Shown: positions 1 through 7,312, counted from the stretch's first letter. The stretch: 7,312 nucleotides of DNA from Candidatus Hydrogenedentota bacterium (GCA_022706165.1 JAKJDA010000067.1:1-7312); one strand, 5' to 3'. Notes: generated from the sequence alone by a model not told the origin. Translations and numbers: made by a program.

Positions 1-1160
1 TCTCCGTATGCCTCGATATGGACGGCCACCGGACAATTGCCGTCAGCAACTTTCAGGACGCGCTTGCAGAGGCGTCTCGTCGGTCGTTTGATATTGCTTT
101 CCTCGATCTGCGCTTGGGCGCTGCGAACGGAATGGATCTCATCCCGGCACTGCTATCGTCGGCGCCGTGGCTCAAGATCATTGTGATCACAGCGTACGCC
201 TCCATCGATACGGCAGTCGAGGCCATTCGGCGCGGCGCGACGGACTACATTCCCAAACCCTTCACGCCGGCGATACAGCGCGTGCTTGACCTCGCACGCC
301 AGGTGGCTGACTCGGACGCCACAGTCCTCATTCGCGGAGAGAGCGGCACGGGCAAAGGCGTGTTGGCGCGGGCCATCCACGCTTGGAGCAAACGCACGGC
401 AAAGCCGCTAGGCGTCGTGTCTTGTCCGTCGTTGCCGTCGGATCTGTTGGAAAGCGAATTGTTTGGCCATGTCAAAGGGGCCTTTACGGGAGCCGTGCGG
501 GACAACCCGGGACGCATTGCCGCGTGTGAAGGCGGGACGCTGTTGTTGGACGAGATCGGGGACCTTCCCCTGTCGCTGCAACCGAAGTTGCTGCGTTTCA
601 TTCAGGATCGCGAGTACGAGCGCGTGGGCGATTACCGGCCTCGCACGGCAGACGTCAGACTACTCGCGGCGACGAACGTCGATCTGGAACTGGCCGTGAA
701 GGAAGGGCGATTTCGCGGGGACCTCTTCTACCGTTTGAACGTCGTCCAGCTGGAGATGCCGCCGTTGCGCGAGCGACAGGAGGACATTGTCGCCCTTGCG
801 GAACACTTGTTGGTGTTCTTCGGAAAGACGCATCACCGCTCTTTTCACGGATTCACGGAAGACGCCAAGGATGCGTTGCGGCAGTACCCTTGGCCCGGCA
901 ATCTTAGGGAGCTTCGCAACACCGTCGAGCGCGCAACCATTCTCGCGCGCGGCCACGATATTGGCGTGGAGCACCTTCCCGAAAACATCGCCGGTTTTGG
1001 GAGCATCCCTAGAATGGCAGAACCTCTTACGTTGCAGGACGTCGAGGAACGCCACATCCGGCGCGTACTCGCCATATCGAAGACATTGCAGGAAGCGGCG
1101 GACGCCCTGGGCATAGACCAAGCAACCCTCTGGCGCAAACGCAAACAGTACGGTATCTGA
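1..1160 (+). CDS. NtrC/AlgB-type sigma-54-dependent response regulator (5' partial)
   Basis: Transcription activator that, when phosphorylated, binds upstream DNA and uses ATP to open sigma-54 promoters. The frame is open to the window edge (codons begin at base 3), so the true start and the receiver's N-terminal acidic pocket lie outside. Numbering from the Met at 18, visible parts are: receiver with phospho-acceptor Asp30 (FLDLRLG), Thr58 and Lys80 (PKPF); AAA+ domain with Walker A GESGTGK (107-113), GAFTGA sigma-54 contact loop (154-159), Walker B LLLDEI (175-180) and YPWPGNLRELRN (290-301); Fis-type helix-turn-helix at about 344-380, ending LWRKRKQYGI. The closest family I recognise is AlgB, partner of KinB, which fits the kinase downstream. 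Oddity: the receiver runs almost directly into the AAA+ domain, with about 39 linker residues missing compared with AlgB as I remember it. No other frame disruption is seen. Confidence 0.93.
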   Translation, partial: SVCLDMDGHRTIAVSNFQDALAEASRRSFDIAFLDLRLGAANGMDLIPALLSSAPWLKIIVITAYASIDTAVEAIRRGATDYIPKPFTPAIQRVLDLARQVADSDATVLIRGESGTGKGVLARAIHAWSKRTAKPLGVVSCPSLPSDLLESELFGHVKGAFTGAVRDNPGRIAACEGGTLLLDEIGDLPLSLQPKLLRFIQDREYERVGDYRPRTADVRLLAATNVDLELAVKEGRFRGDLFYRLNVVQLEMPPLRERQEDIVALAEHLLVFFGKTHHRSFHGFTEDAKDALRQYPWPGNLRELRNTVERATILARGHDIGVEHLPENIAGFGSIPRMAEPLTLQDVEERHIRRVLAISKTLQEAADALGIDQATLWRKRKQYGI

Positions 1161-1192
1161 AGTTCTTTTTTTGTCTCTTTCGTCGCGCAGCT

Positions 1193-1209
1193 CCTTGCAT
1201 AATGCAAGG
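1193..1209. promoter_or_regulatory. Upstream activator site 1 (palindrome)
   Basis: Perfect inverted repeat CCTTGCAT-A-ATGCAAGG: two 8-base arms around one base. Its centre at 1201 lies about 126 bases before the predicted sigma-54 transcription start, a usual distance for an NtrC-type activator site. The six-base core CCTTGC/GCAAGG recurs in site 2. Binding by the adjacent response regulator is inferred, not shown. It is not followed by a T-run, so a terminator role is unlikely. Confidence 0.72.
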
Positions 1210-1235
1210 CATTTCTTGCCCCGATCCTTAACGCT

Positions 1236-1249
1236 GCAAGGCGCCTTGC
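1236..1249. promoter_or_regulatory. Upstream activator site 2 (palindrome)
   Basis: Perfect 14-base palindrome GCAAGGC-GCCTTGC, centred near 1242.5, about 85 bases before the predicted start. It uses the same half-site as site 1 but in the everted order (GCAAGG first). The centres are 41.5 bases apart, close to four helical turns, so both would face the same side of the DNA. A single further half-site, CTTGCC, lies at 1215-1220 between them. Regulator binding is inferred. Confidence 0.68.
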
Positions 1250-1300
1250 CCTGTACTCTTCAAAATGGTCCACTTTGCGGTCATTCCCTTCTTCTCCTGT

Positions 1301-1316
1301 TGGCACTGGTCTTGCA
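1301..1316 (+). promoter_or_regulatory. Sigma-54 (-24/-12) promoter
   Basis: TGGCACT-GGTC-TTGCA matches the sigma-54 consensus TGGCACG-N4-TTGCW at all but one defined position. The invariant GG (1302-1303) and GC (1314-1315) are separated by exactly 10 bases. Taking C1315 as -12 places the transcription start near 1327, giving a leader of about 24 bases before the kinase start codon. The activator gene immediately upstream belongs to the sigma-54-dependent class, which supports the call. The likely transcript covers the kinase and the kdp genes. Confidence 0.9.
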
Positions 1317-1350
1317 CTTTACAGACAGGAAACAGAGGAGACTCCGCGCG

Positions 1351-3195
1351 ATGTTTGGACTGCGCTCGAAACTATCCCTAGGATTTGGCGGTCTACTGCT
1401 GATCATTTTGATCATCGGCATCCAAGGGATTATTCGCGTAAACGAACTAGGCCAATCGATCGACGTCATCTTGCGCGAAAACTATCGCAGCGTGATTGCG
1501 TGCCAGGAGATGAAGGAGAGCCTGGAGCGAATGGATAGCGGCGTTCTGTTTGTCCTTCTCGGCTATGAGACCCAGGGCAAGGCGCAAATCGACGCGTATC
1601 GGGTCAAATTCGACAAGGCCATGCGTATAGAGGGCGGCAATATCACACTATCCGACGAAGGAGAGAGCTTCTCGGGTTTGGCATCCAGCTATTCGCGATA
1701 CCAAGATGTCCTTAAGGAAGTTACCGACACATCAATGCCTATTGATGAGCGTCGAGACAGCTATTTCACGGAACTGTTCCCGCTCTTTCAGTCTGTCAAG
1801 GAGTCCGCGAATCGGATTCTTCAAATGAATCAGCAGAATATGGCCGACGCGAACATGGTCGCGCGCGACAAAGCGGCGAAGGCGAGCCAGCGAATGTACC
1901 TGCTTTTGATTTGCGGCGTAGGCATTGCCAGCATGTTCATTTACTACACCGGACGCTGGATATTGCGCCCCATTACCACATTGACCCATTCCGCGAACGA
2001 GATCGCCCACGGCAATTTGGATTTGGTCGTAGGCTCGGGCTCCCACGACGAGATGGGGCAATTGGCTCGCACCTTCGACGCCATGGCATCGAGTCTGCGG
2101 GAGTATCGTCGGACCAACGAAGCCAAAGTGCTCAACCTGCAACGCGCCACGCAACAGGCCCTGGAAGACTTGTCCGCCGCAATTGTCGTTGCCAACCTCG
2201 ATGGCGCCGCGGAAGTAGTAAGCAGGGCCGCCCACGATGCATTTGGTGTGGAGGTTGGCCGTCGCGTTCAGGAATGCAAGCATCCGTGGATCGGCGAGTT
2301 GCTGGAACGTGTTGTCCAGTCGGGACAACGAGAACAATTCGGTCAAGGTGACTACCCGGTGCAGATTTTTGTCGGCGGACAGGAGAGATTCTTCCGCCCC
2401 GAGGCCTTGCCGGTTCTAGACGGGTTTGGAAAACCGACAGGGGTAGCATTCGTGTTGCACGATGCGACGCAAGCCAAGCAACAAGACGAACTCAAACGCG
2501 GCCTCGTCTCGACGGTGTCGCATCAGTTGAAAACTCCCTTGACCTCGATCCGTATGGCGCTCTATCTGTTGTTGGACGATAAGATCGGGCCGCTGACACC
2601 CAAACAGGAAGAGCTGCTCGTTACAGCACGCGAGGACAGCGAGCGATTGTATGCCATCGTCGAAGACCTTCTGGACATTGCGCGCATTCAGTCCGGTCGC
2701 ATTCAAATGGACCTTCAACGCGTTGATGCATCGACTTTGGCTCTTGACTCGATCGAGTCGTTCAAAGCCCAGGCCCAAGGCTGCGGTGTCACGCTGACCG
2801 CTTCCATTCCGGCAGGACTGCCCGATGTGCAGGCGGACACCACGCGCGTCCCGCACGTCTTTGCCAACCTCCTGTCGAACGCCATCAAGTATACATCACC
2901 CGGAGGTAGCGTGACAGTGGCGGCACGTGCAGGCAATGAGGCGGTCTGGTATTCCGTGACTGATACCGGTTGCGGAATTGCGCCGGAATATTTGCCGCGT
3001 GTGTTTGAGCAGTTTTTTCGCGCGCCTCAGCAAGGGCGTGCTTCCGGGGCAGGACTCGGACTCGCCATCGCGAAGGAGATCGTGACGGCGCACGGCGGTG
3101 AAATTTTCGCGGAAAGCGACTTGGGAAGCGGAAGCACGTTCTCGTTTTCGCTCAGGCAGGCGGAGCACGTGGCCGCGTCGGAGAAGCACACATGA
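1351..3195 (+). CDS. KinB-like membrane sensor histidine kinase
   Basis: Inner-membrane sensor of 614 residues, expected to control the phosphorylation of the adjacent NtrC/AlgB-type regulator. The order is: membrane helix 1 (about 11-29), mostly helical periplasmic domain (about 30-181), membrane helix 2 (about 182-200), HAMP linker (about 200-252, with LRPITTLTHSANEIAHGNLD), PAS-like domain (about 265-375), HisKA domain with phospho-acceptor His391 in STVSHQLKTPLTSIR, then the HATPase domain with N box NLLSNAIKY (506-514), DTGCGI (538-543), FEQFFR (552-557) and GAGLGL (566-571). This layout matches KinB, not the KdpD kinase that usually controls kdp, which has an N-terminal KdpD/Usp region and four membrane helices. 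The ATG at 1351 was chosen because GAGGAG lies at 1335-1340 and the sigma-54 start at about 1327 excludes the upstream TTG at 1171. The stop overlaps the next small ORF. The signal sensed is unknown; K+ limitation or envelope/osmotic state is inferred from context. Confidence 0.93.
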   Translation: MFGLRSKLSLGFGGLLLIILIIGIQGIIRVNELGQSIDVILRENYRSVIACQEMKESLERMDSGVLFVLLGYETQGKAQIDAYRVKFDKAMRIEGGNITLSDEGESFSGLASSYSRYQDVLKEVTDTSMPIDERRDSYFTELFPLFQSVKESANRILQMNQQNMADANMVARDKAAKASQRMYLLLICGVGIASMFIYYTGRWILRPITTLTHSANEIAHGNLDLVVGSGSHDEMGQLARTFDAMASSLREYRRTNEAKVLNLQRATQQALEDLSAAIVVANLDGAAEVVSRAAHDAFGVEVGRRVQECKHPWIGELLERVVQSGQREQFGQGDYPVQIFVGGQERFFRPEALPVLDGFGKPTGVAFVLHDATQAKQQDELKRGLVSTVSHQLKTPLTSIRMALYLLLDDKIGPLTPKQEELLVTAREDSERLYAIVEDLLDIARIQSGRIQMDLQRVDASTLALDSIESFKAQAQGCGVTLTASIPAGLPDVQADTTRVPHVFANLLSNAIKYTSPGGSVTVAARAGNEAVWYSVTDTGCGIAPEYLPRVFEQFFRAPQQGRASGAGLGLAIAKEIVTAHGGEIFAESDLGSGSTFSFSLRQAEHVAASEKHT

Positions 3196-3275
3196 TGGAC
3201 ATCGTTTATATCTTGTTGGGCCTTGATTTCTTTGGCTTGTGCGTTCTGTACGCGTTGGCATGCGAAAGGTTGTGA
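3192..3275 (+). CDS. 27-residue membrane peptide of the kdp operon
   Basis: Very short ORF whose ATG overlaps the kinase stop (ATGA at 3192-3195), a sign of translational coupling; GGAG at 3180-3183 is 8 bases before it. The alternative start is the next in-frame ATG at 3195. The product begins MMDIVYILLGLDFF, continues as one hydrophobic helix and ends in the polar tail CERL. It ends 5 bases before kdpF and is distinct from it. I recall, without being able to check, similar peptides with an MD start and a C-(E/D)-R-L end at this position in other kdp operons. It would be a single-pass membrane protein, perhaps a small accessory or stabilising subunit of the Kdp complex. No function is established from the sequence. 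Confidence 0.72.
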   Translation: MMDIVYILLGLDFFGLCVLYALACERL

Positions 3276-3280
3276 ACACT

Positions 3281-3361
3281 ATGAATGCAGTTGTCAGCAT
3301 AATCGTGGTTTCGTTGATCGTGTATTTGTTTGTCTCAGTGCTTAGGCCGGAATGGTTTTGA
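3281..3361 (+). CDS. kdpF: KdpF, small subunit of the K+-transporting ATPase
   Basis: A 26-residue single-helix membrane protein; KdpF is known to stabilise the KdpABC complex. The hydrophobic stretch (about residues 4-20, through VSLIVYLFVSVL) followed by the short tail RPEWF is the typical KdpF pattern of a membrane helix and an R-P-E-x-F end. It lies 10 bases before the kdpA start, the standard position. The ribosome binding site is weak (AAAGG at 3265-3269, 11 bases upstream), so translation may depend on coupling with the preceding small ORF, which ends 5 bases earlier. Confidence 0.87.
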   Translation: MNAVVSIIVVSLIVYLFVSVLRPEWF

Positions 3362-3371
3362 AGGAATTGGC

Positions 3372-5104
3372 ATGGAACTCTATGGCTGGATACAGTTGGC
3401 GCTCTTTGTCGGCATCCTCTGGGCGATGACCAAACCAATGGGCAACTATCTTGTCGCCGTGCTCGACGCGCAGGGAAAGACATTTCTTGACCCCGCAGTA
3501 AAACCCGTAGAGCGTTTTCTATATCGCGCGTGCCGCATCGAACCGCAACAGGAGCAGACGTGGAAAGGTTACGCGCTGTCGTTGGGTTTGTTTAGTGTCG
3601 TAGGGATGCTGTTCACCTATGCGGTTCTTCGTCTCCAGCAATATCTTCCGCTCAATCCGCAACATCTTGCGGGTATCGCCCCTGACTTGGCGTTCAACAC
3701 AGCCGTCAGCTTCACGACCAACACAAATTGGCAGAGTTACGGCGGCGAGTCCGCCATGTCCTGCTTCTCGCAGATGGTGGCGCTGACCTTTCACAACTTC
3801 ACCAGCGCGGCAGCCGGCATCGCGGTCGCGGCCGTATTGGTGCGGGGACTCGCACGCGCGACTGCGCAAACGTTGGGAAACTTCTGGGTCGACATGGTGC
3901 GTGTAACGCTGTACTTGCTCGTTCCTTTTTGTCTGGTCTTTGCGCTTTTCCTGGTGTCACAAGGAGTCGTGCAGAACCTTAACGCCTACACCAAGCTTAC
4001 ATCTGTCGAGACGCTGAGCGGAGAAGCCGACGCGACCCCGCAGGCCATCCCGCAAGGTCCCATCGCATCGCAAGAAGCGATCAAGATGTTGGGCACCAAT
4101 GGAGGCGGGTTCCTTAACGCCAACTCGTCGCATCCGTTTGAGAACCCGAACCCACTGACGAACTTCATCCAAATGCTATCGATCTTTCTCGTCCCGAGTG
4201 GTCTTACCTACTACCTCGGTCGAATGGTCAAGAACCAACGTCACGGGTGGACCGTATGGGCCGCTATGCTTGCCCTGTTCCTTTTAGGGGTGCTTGCCTG
4301 TTGGTCCTTCGAATCGGCTGGTAACCCACGGATAACGGCATGGGGAGTTGCGGACGATGGGAATATGGAGGGAAGGAAGTCCGTTTCGGGGTTTTCAATT
4401 CAGCCTTGTTCGCTACTGTAACGACGGACGCCTCCTGCGGCGCGGTGAATGCGATGCACGACTCATTCACGCCGTTGGGTGGGCTAGTCCCGCTCCTCAA
4501 TATTCATCTCGGCGAGATCATATTTGGCGGGGTAGGGGCGGGATTGTACGGCATGCTCATCTTCATCATCCTGACGGTCTTTCTGGCGGGGCTAATGGTA
4601 GGCAGGACGCCCGCGTACTTAGAGAAAAAGATTGAGGCGTATGACGTAAAGCTCAGCGTGCTATTTATTTTCGTGGGAGCGATCGGCATCCTCGGATTCG
4701 CGGCATGGGCATGCGTCAGCGCATGGGGCGTGGCCGGTCTCACCAACCGAGGCCCGCACGGCCTCAGCGAGATTCTCTATGCGTTTTCGTCTGCCGTCGG
4801 AAACAACGGCAGCGCATTCGCCGGTTTATCTACAAATACGCCGATGTATAACACGACGCTTGCACTGGCCATGTTGGCCGGACGCTTCCTTATGATCGTG
4901 CCCGTGTTGGCGCTTGCCGGGAATCTCGCCCAAAAGAAGAAAGTAGCCACAGACACCGGCAGCTTTCCCGTGTCCGGCGTGACCTTCGGCGTGTTGCTTG
5001 TTGGCACGATCCTTATCGTTGGCGCGCTGACATTCTTTCCTGTGTTGGCGCTTGGGCCGATTGTCGAGCATTTCATCATGACAACATCCAACATCGTGTA
5101 TTGA
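3372..5104 (+). pseudogene. kdpA: KdpA, K+-binding and translocating subunit, split by a one-base frameshift
   Basis: KdpA is the potassium-selective membrane subunit of the Kdp pump, related to Trk/Ktr channel-like transporters. The ATG at 3372 has AGGA at 3362-3365. The first frame reads well through residue 333 (ADDGNME) and then runs into 15 unrelated residues and a stop at 4419-4421. The conserved sequence resumes in the next frame at 4373 (KEVRFGVFNSALFA) and continues to the stop at 5102-5104. Restoring one base gives about 577 residues, normal for the family. Filter-loop segments: P1 TTNTNWQSYGGE (about 115-126) and P2 MLGTNGGGFLNANSSHPFEN (about 239-258) in the first half; P3 TTDASCGAVNAMHDSF (about 351-366) and P4 SSAVGNNGSAFAG (about 473-485) in the second. 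As read, the product would be 349 residues without P3 and P4 and should not transport. Conservation on both sides points to a very recent mutation or a sequencing error. Confidence 0.93.
4368..4376 (+). other. kdpA: Frameshift site in kdpA
   Basis: The usual family sequence here is GNMEGKE. In the first frame, GAG (4368-4370) is followed by GGA AGG AAG, giving E-G-R-K and then nonsense. In the second frame AAG GAA GTC begins at 4373. Only the two bases GG (4371-4372) remain for the conserved glycine codon, so one base of GGN is missing. The site lies next to a short run of three G (4370-4372), where a one-base loss is easy both biologically and as a base-calling error. Confidence 0.9.
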
Positions 5105-5113
5105 GGTCGAGAT

Positions 5114-7132
5114 ATGGCAACGCGAAAACATCGATCATTCGAGCGAGACATTATGCGGCGGTCCGTGAAGGACGCATTCGCAAAGCTTAACCCCGTGTCC
5201 ATGATGCGCAACCCCGTTATGTTTGTGACGGAAGTGGGCGCGCTCATCACGACGCTCTATCTGTTCGTGGGTGCGCACGAGTCCTTGGGGTTCACTCTCC
5301 AGATCGCGCTTTGGCTTTGGTTCACCGTGTTGTTTGCGAACTTCGCCGAGGCGCTCGCCGAGAGTCGCGGCAAGGCACAGGCGGATTCACTCCGCAAAAC
5401 GCGCACCCAAACCGCGGGCAATCGTCTGCGGCCCGATGGCAGCATCGAACAGGTGTCGGCAGAGAACCTGCGAAAAGGCGATCGGGTTATAGTGTCCGCG
5501 GGTGAGGTCATCCCCGCCGACGGCGAGATTGTCGAAGGCATTGCGACGGTAGACGAGTCCGCCATCACCGGCGAGTCCGCTCCTGTCATTCGCGAAGCCG
5601 GAGGCGACCGCAGCGCCGTTACCGGTGGTACTCGCGTTCTATCCGACCAGATTAAAGTCCGGGTGACGGCGGACCCTGGTGAAAGTTTCTTGGACAGAAT
5701 GATTCGGCTGGTGGAGGGGGCGCGTCGGCAAAAAACCCCCAACGAAATCGCGTTGACCATTCTACTCTCTGCGTTGACGATCATCTTTCTCGTTGCCATT
5801 GCCACGCTGAAACTCTTTGGTGTCTACTCGCACGTCGACTTTTCCATCACGGTCCTCGTGGCACTGTTGGTGTGCCTGATACCCACCACTATTGGTGGAC
5901 TGCTCAGCGCCATTGGGATTGCCGGAATTGATCGCCTCGTGCAGACGAATGTCCTGGCCATGAGTGGACGCGCCGTCGAGGCAGCCGGAGACGTGAACGT
6001 CCTGCTGCTGGACAAGACCGGGACGATTACCCTCGGGAATCGCGAAGCCTTTCAGTTCATCCCTGCACCCGGCGTTGCTCCCGAGCAACTTGCCGACGCC
6101 GCGCAGTTGGCGTCGTTGGCCGACGAGACGCCCGAGGGGCGAAGCATCGTTGTGCTTGCGAAGCAATATGGCCTTCGCGGGCGCGCCATGTCGGAAATGC
6201 CCCACGCCGAGTTCGTGGCCTTTTCTGCGCAAACCCGCATGAGCGGCGTCGATCTTGACGGCAGACACATACGGAAAGGCGCGGCCCAGGCCATACGCGA
6301 GTTCGTGGGGACGGGCTTGCCCGACGAAGTGGAAGACGCGGTTGGCGCCGTGTCGCGGGCGGGCGGCACGCCGTTGGTTGTGGCGGAAAAAGGCCGTGTC
6401 TTGGGCGTCATTTACCTGAAGGATATCGTCAAAGGCGGCCTGCGCGACCGGTTCGAGCGGTTTCGCGCGATGGGGATCAAGACCGTCATGATCACCGGCG
6501 ACAACAAGTTGACCGCCGCCGCTATTGCCCAAGAAGCGGGCGTCGACGATTTTCTCGCCGAGGCGAAGCCCGAGGATAAGCTGGCCCTTATCCGCAAGGA
6601 ACAGGCATCGGGGCACTTGGTCGCCATGACCGGCGACGGCACAAACGACGCCCCTGCCTTGGCCCAAGCGGACGTCGGCGTGGCTATGAACACCGGCACG
6701 CAAGCCGCCAAGGAGGCCGGCAACATGGTTGACTTGGACTCCAATCCGACGAAACTCATCGAGATCGTCGAAATCGGAAAACAGATGCTGATGACGCGCG
6801 GCGCCTTGACTACGTTCAGCATCGCCAACGATGTCGCCAAGTACTTTGCGATCATCCCGGCGATGCTCATCGGGGCATTCCCCATGATCGCGCCGCTCAA
6901 CATCATGCGGCTTGCGTCGCCTTCGAGCGCCATCTTGAGCGCCGTCATCTTCAATGCCCTTATCATCATCGCCCTGATTCCCTTGGCGTTGCGAGGCGTG
7001 ACGTTTCGTCCTCTGGCGGCGCAAGCCCTTCTGCGGCGCAACCTGCTCATCTACGGCGGCGGCGGACTCGTCGCGCCGTTTGTCGGAATCAAGATCATCG
7101 ATTTGCTCGTGAACGCGATGCATATTATCTAA
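5114..7132 (+). CDS. kdpB: KdpB, P-type ATPase subunit
   Basis: Energy-coupling subunit of the Kdp pump: it hydrolyses ATP through an aspartyl-phosphate to drive K+ uptake via KdpA. At 672 residues it is close to the E. coli length (682). Motifs: actuator-domain TGES (152-155), whose Ser155 corresponds to the serine whose phosphorylation inhibits E. coli Kdp[10 protein letters not shown] in the fourth helix (256-264); phosphorylation site DKTGT with Asp300; nucleotide-domain FSAQTRMSG (370-378) and RKGA (387-390); TGDN (461-464); TGDGTNDAP (507-515); and NDVAKYF (572-578), with Asp573 and Lys576 matching the charged pair in the E. coli fifth helix. About seven membrane helices are expected. 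The start at 5114 has GAGG at 5103-5106 and aligns with the family N-terminus ([17 protein letters not shown]). It lies 9 bases after kdpA. All catalytic residues look intact. Confidence 0.98.
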   Translation: MATRKHRSFERDIMRRSVKDAFAKLNPVSMMRNPVMFVTEVGALITTLYLFVGAHESLGFTLQIALWLWFTVLFANFAEALAESRGKAQADSLRKTRTQTAGNRLRPDGSIEQVSAENLRKGDRVIVSAGEVIPADGEIVEGIATVDESAITGESAPVIREAGGDRSAVTGGTRVLSDQIKVRVTADPGESFLDRMIRLVEGARRQKTPNEIALTILLSALTIIFLVAIATLKLFGVYSHVDFSITVLVALLVCLIPTTIGGLLSAIGIAGIDRLVQTNVLAMSGRAVEAAGDVNVLLLDKTGTITLGNREAFQFIPAPGVAPEQLADAAQLASLADETPEGRSIVVLAKQYGLRGRAMSEMPHAEFVAFSAQTRMSGVDLDGRHIRKGAAQAIREFVGTGLPDEVEDAVGAVSRAGGTPLVVAEKGRVLGVIYLKDIVKGGLRDRFERFRAMGIKTVMITGDNKLTAAAIAQEAGVDDFLAEAKPEDKLALIRKEQASGHLVAMTGDGTNDAPALAQADVGVAMNTGTQAAKEAGNMVDLDSNPTKLIEIVEIGKQMLMTRGALTTFSIANDVAKYFAIIPAMLIGAFPMIAPLNIMRLASPSSAILSAVIFNALIIIALIPLALRGVTFRPLAAQALLRRNLLIYGGGGLVAPFVGIKIIDLLVNAMHII

Positions 7133-7143
7133 AGGAACGAGAC

Positions 7144-7312
7144 ATGAGAGTCTTCGCCAAAGAATTGCTGGTCGCCTTGCTAATGACGGCTGTTCTAGTT
7201 CTCATCGTGTGTGGTGCTTATCCAATCGCGACCCTTGTCATCGCGCAAGGGTTGTTTCCCAAGAAGGCCAACGGCTCGATTATCTACCACAACGGCGCCG
7301 CCGTGGGCTCCC
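7144..7312 (+). CDS. kdpC: KdpC, K+-transporting ATPase subunit C (3' partial)
   Basis: Only the first 56 codons are present before the window ends. KdpC is a single-pass membrane protein with a periplasmic domain that supports the KdpFABC complex. Visible are a short N-terminal segment (MRVFAKELL), one membrane helix (about 8-34) containing a YPIATLVIAQGLFP stretch like the family's YPL-x-x-T-x-I-A-Q-x-x-F-P pattern, and the conserved KKANGSII region followed by GAAVGS. AGGA at 7133-7136 precedes the ATG at 7144 by 7 bases. It lies 11 bases after kdpB, in the standard kdp order. No frame disruption is seen in this part. Confidence 0.95.
   Translation, partial: MRVFAKELLVALLMTAVLVLIVCGAYPIATLVIAQGLFPKKANGSIIYHNGAAVGS

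Noticed and set aside
1166..1172. Run of seven T just after the response regulator stop, as a possible rho-independent terminator.
   Set aside because: No GC-rich hairpin is visible directly before it. The nearby palindrome at 1193-1209 lies downstream of the T-run and has no T-run of its own.
1250..1300. IHF binding site between the palindromes and the sigma-54 promoter.
   Set aside because: The stretch has some A/T-rich parts but no convincing match to WATCAA-N4-TTR on either strand.
1171..1350. N-terminal extension of the kinase by 60 residues from the TTG at 1171.
   Set aside because: The stretch holds both palindromes and the sigma-54 promoter; the predicted transcript starts at about 1327, and the ATG at 1351 has a good GAGGAG and begins a typical kinase N-terminus.
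4340..4372. ATG at 4340 as a true start for a separate second protein.
   Set aside because: The first 11 codons from that ATG are the first half of kdpA read in the wrong frame, and homology starts only at 4373. This is one gene broken by a frameshift.
4368..4380. Programmed -1 ribosomal frameshift in kdpA.
   Set aside because: The site (G GGA AGG) is not a canonical X-XXY-YYZ slippery heptamer, no clear stimulatory hairpin is seen, and KdpA is encoded in one frame in the organisms I know. A lost base is simpler.
5762..7123. Long minus-strand open frame of 453 codons opposite kdpB.
   Set aside because: It lies wholly antisense to a well-conserved kdpB, its translation resembles no family I know, and such mirror frames are common opposite GC-rich genes.

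Overview
The window carries the start of a high-affinity potassium uptake operon (kdpFABC) together with its own two-component regulatory pair, all on the + strand. In order it holds an NtrC/AlgB-type response regulator (its first ~20 residues lie outside), a 190-base regulatory gap, a KinB-like membrane histidine kinase, a 27-residue membrane peptide, kdpF, kdpA (split by a one-base frameshift), kdpB, and the first 56 codons of kdpC, cut by the window end. Every recognisable gene is accounted for, and the only non-coding stretch of any size is the gap at 1161-1350.

The gap is the most informative non-coding stretch. It contains a near-consensus sigma-54 (-24/-12) promoter at 1301-1316 and, upstream, two perfect palindromes built from the same CCTTGC/GCAAGG half-sites, centred near -126 and -85 from the predicted start. 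The regulator has an intact GAFTGA loop and a Fis-type helix-turn-helix. The simplest reading is that the kinase controls the regulator, which binds the palindromes and drives one transcript: kinase - small ORF - kdpF - kdpA - kdpB - kdpC. Genes downstream of the promoter are overlapping or 5-11 bases apart, with no room for another promoter in a gap. This differs from the textbook KdpD/KdpE arrangement with a sigma-70 promoter.

Two genes look damaged or altered. kdpA loses one base near 4371-4373, so the frame breaks just before the third selectivity-filter segment; both halves are otherwise well conserved. The response regulator appears to have lost about 39 residues in frame between its receiver and AAA+ domains. 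Either could be a real mutation or a sequence/assembly error.

The organism is a Gram-negative-type bacterium with moderately GC-rich DNA. The KinB/AlgB-type pair next to kdp suggests an environmental lineage (for example Acidobacteriota, a PVC-related phylum or Hydrogenedentota), but the sequence alone does not fix the phylum. No mobile element, CRISPR array, tRNA or rRNA was seen.
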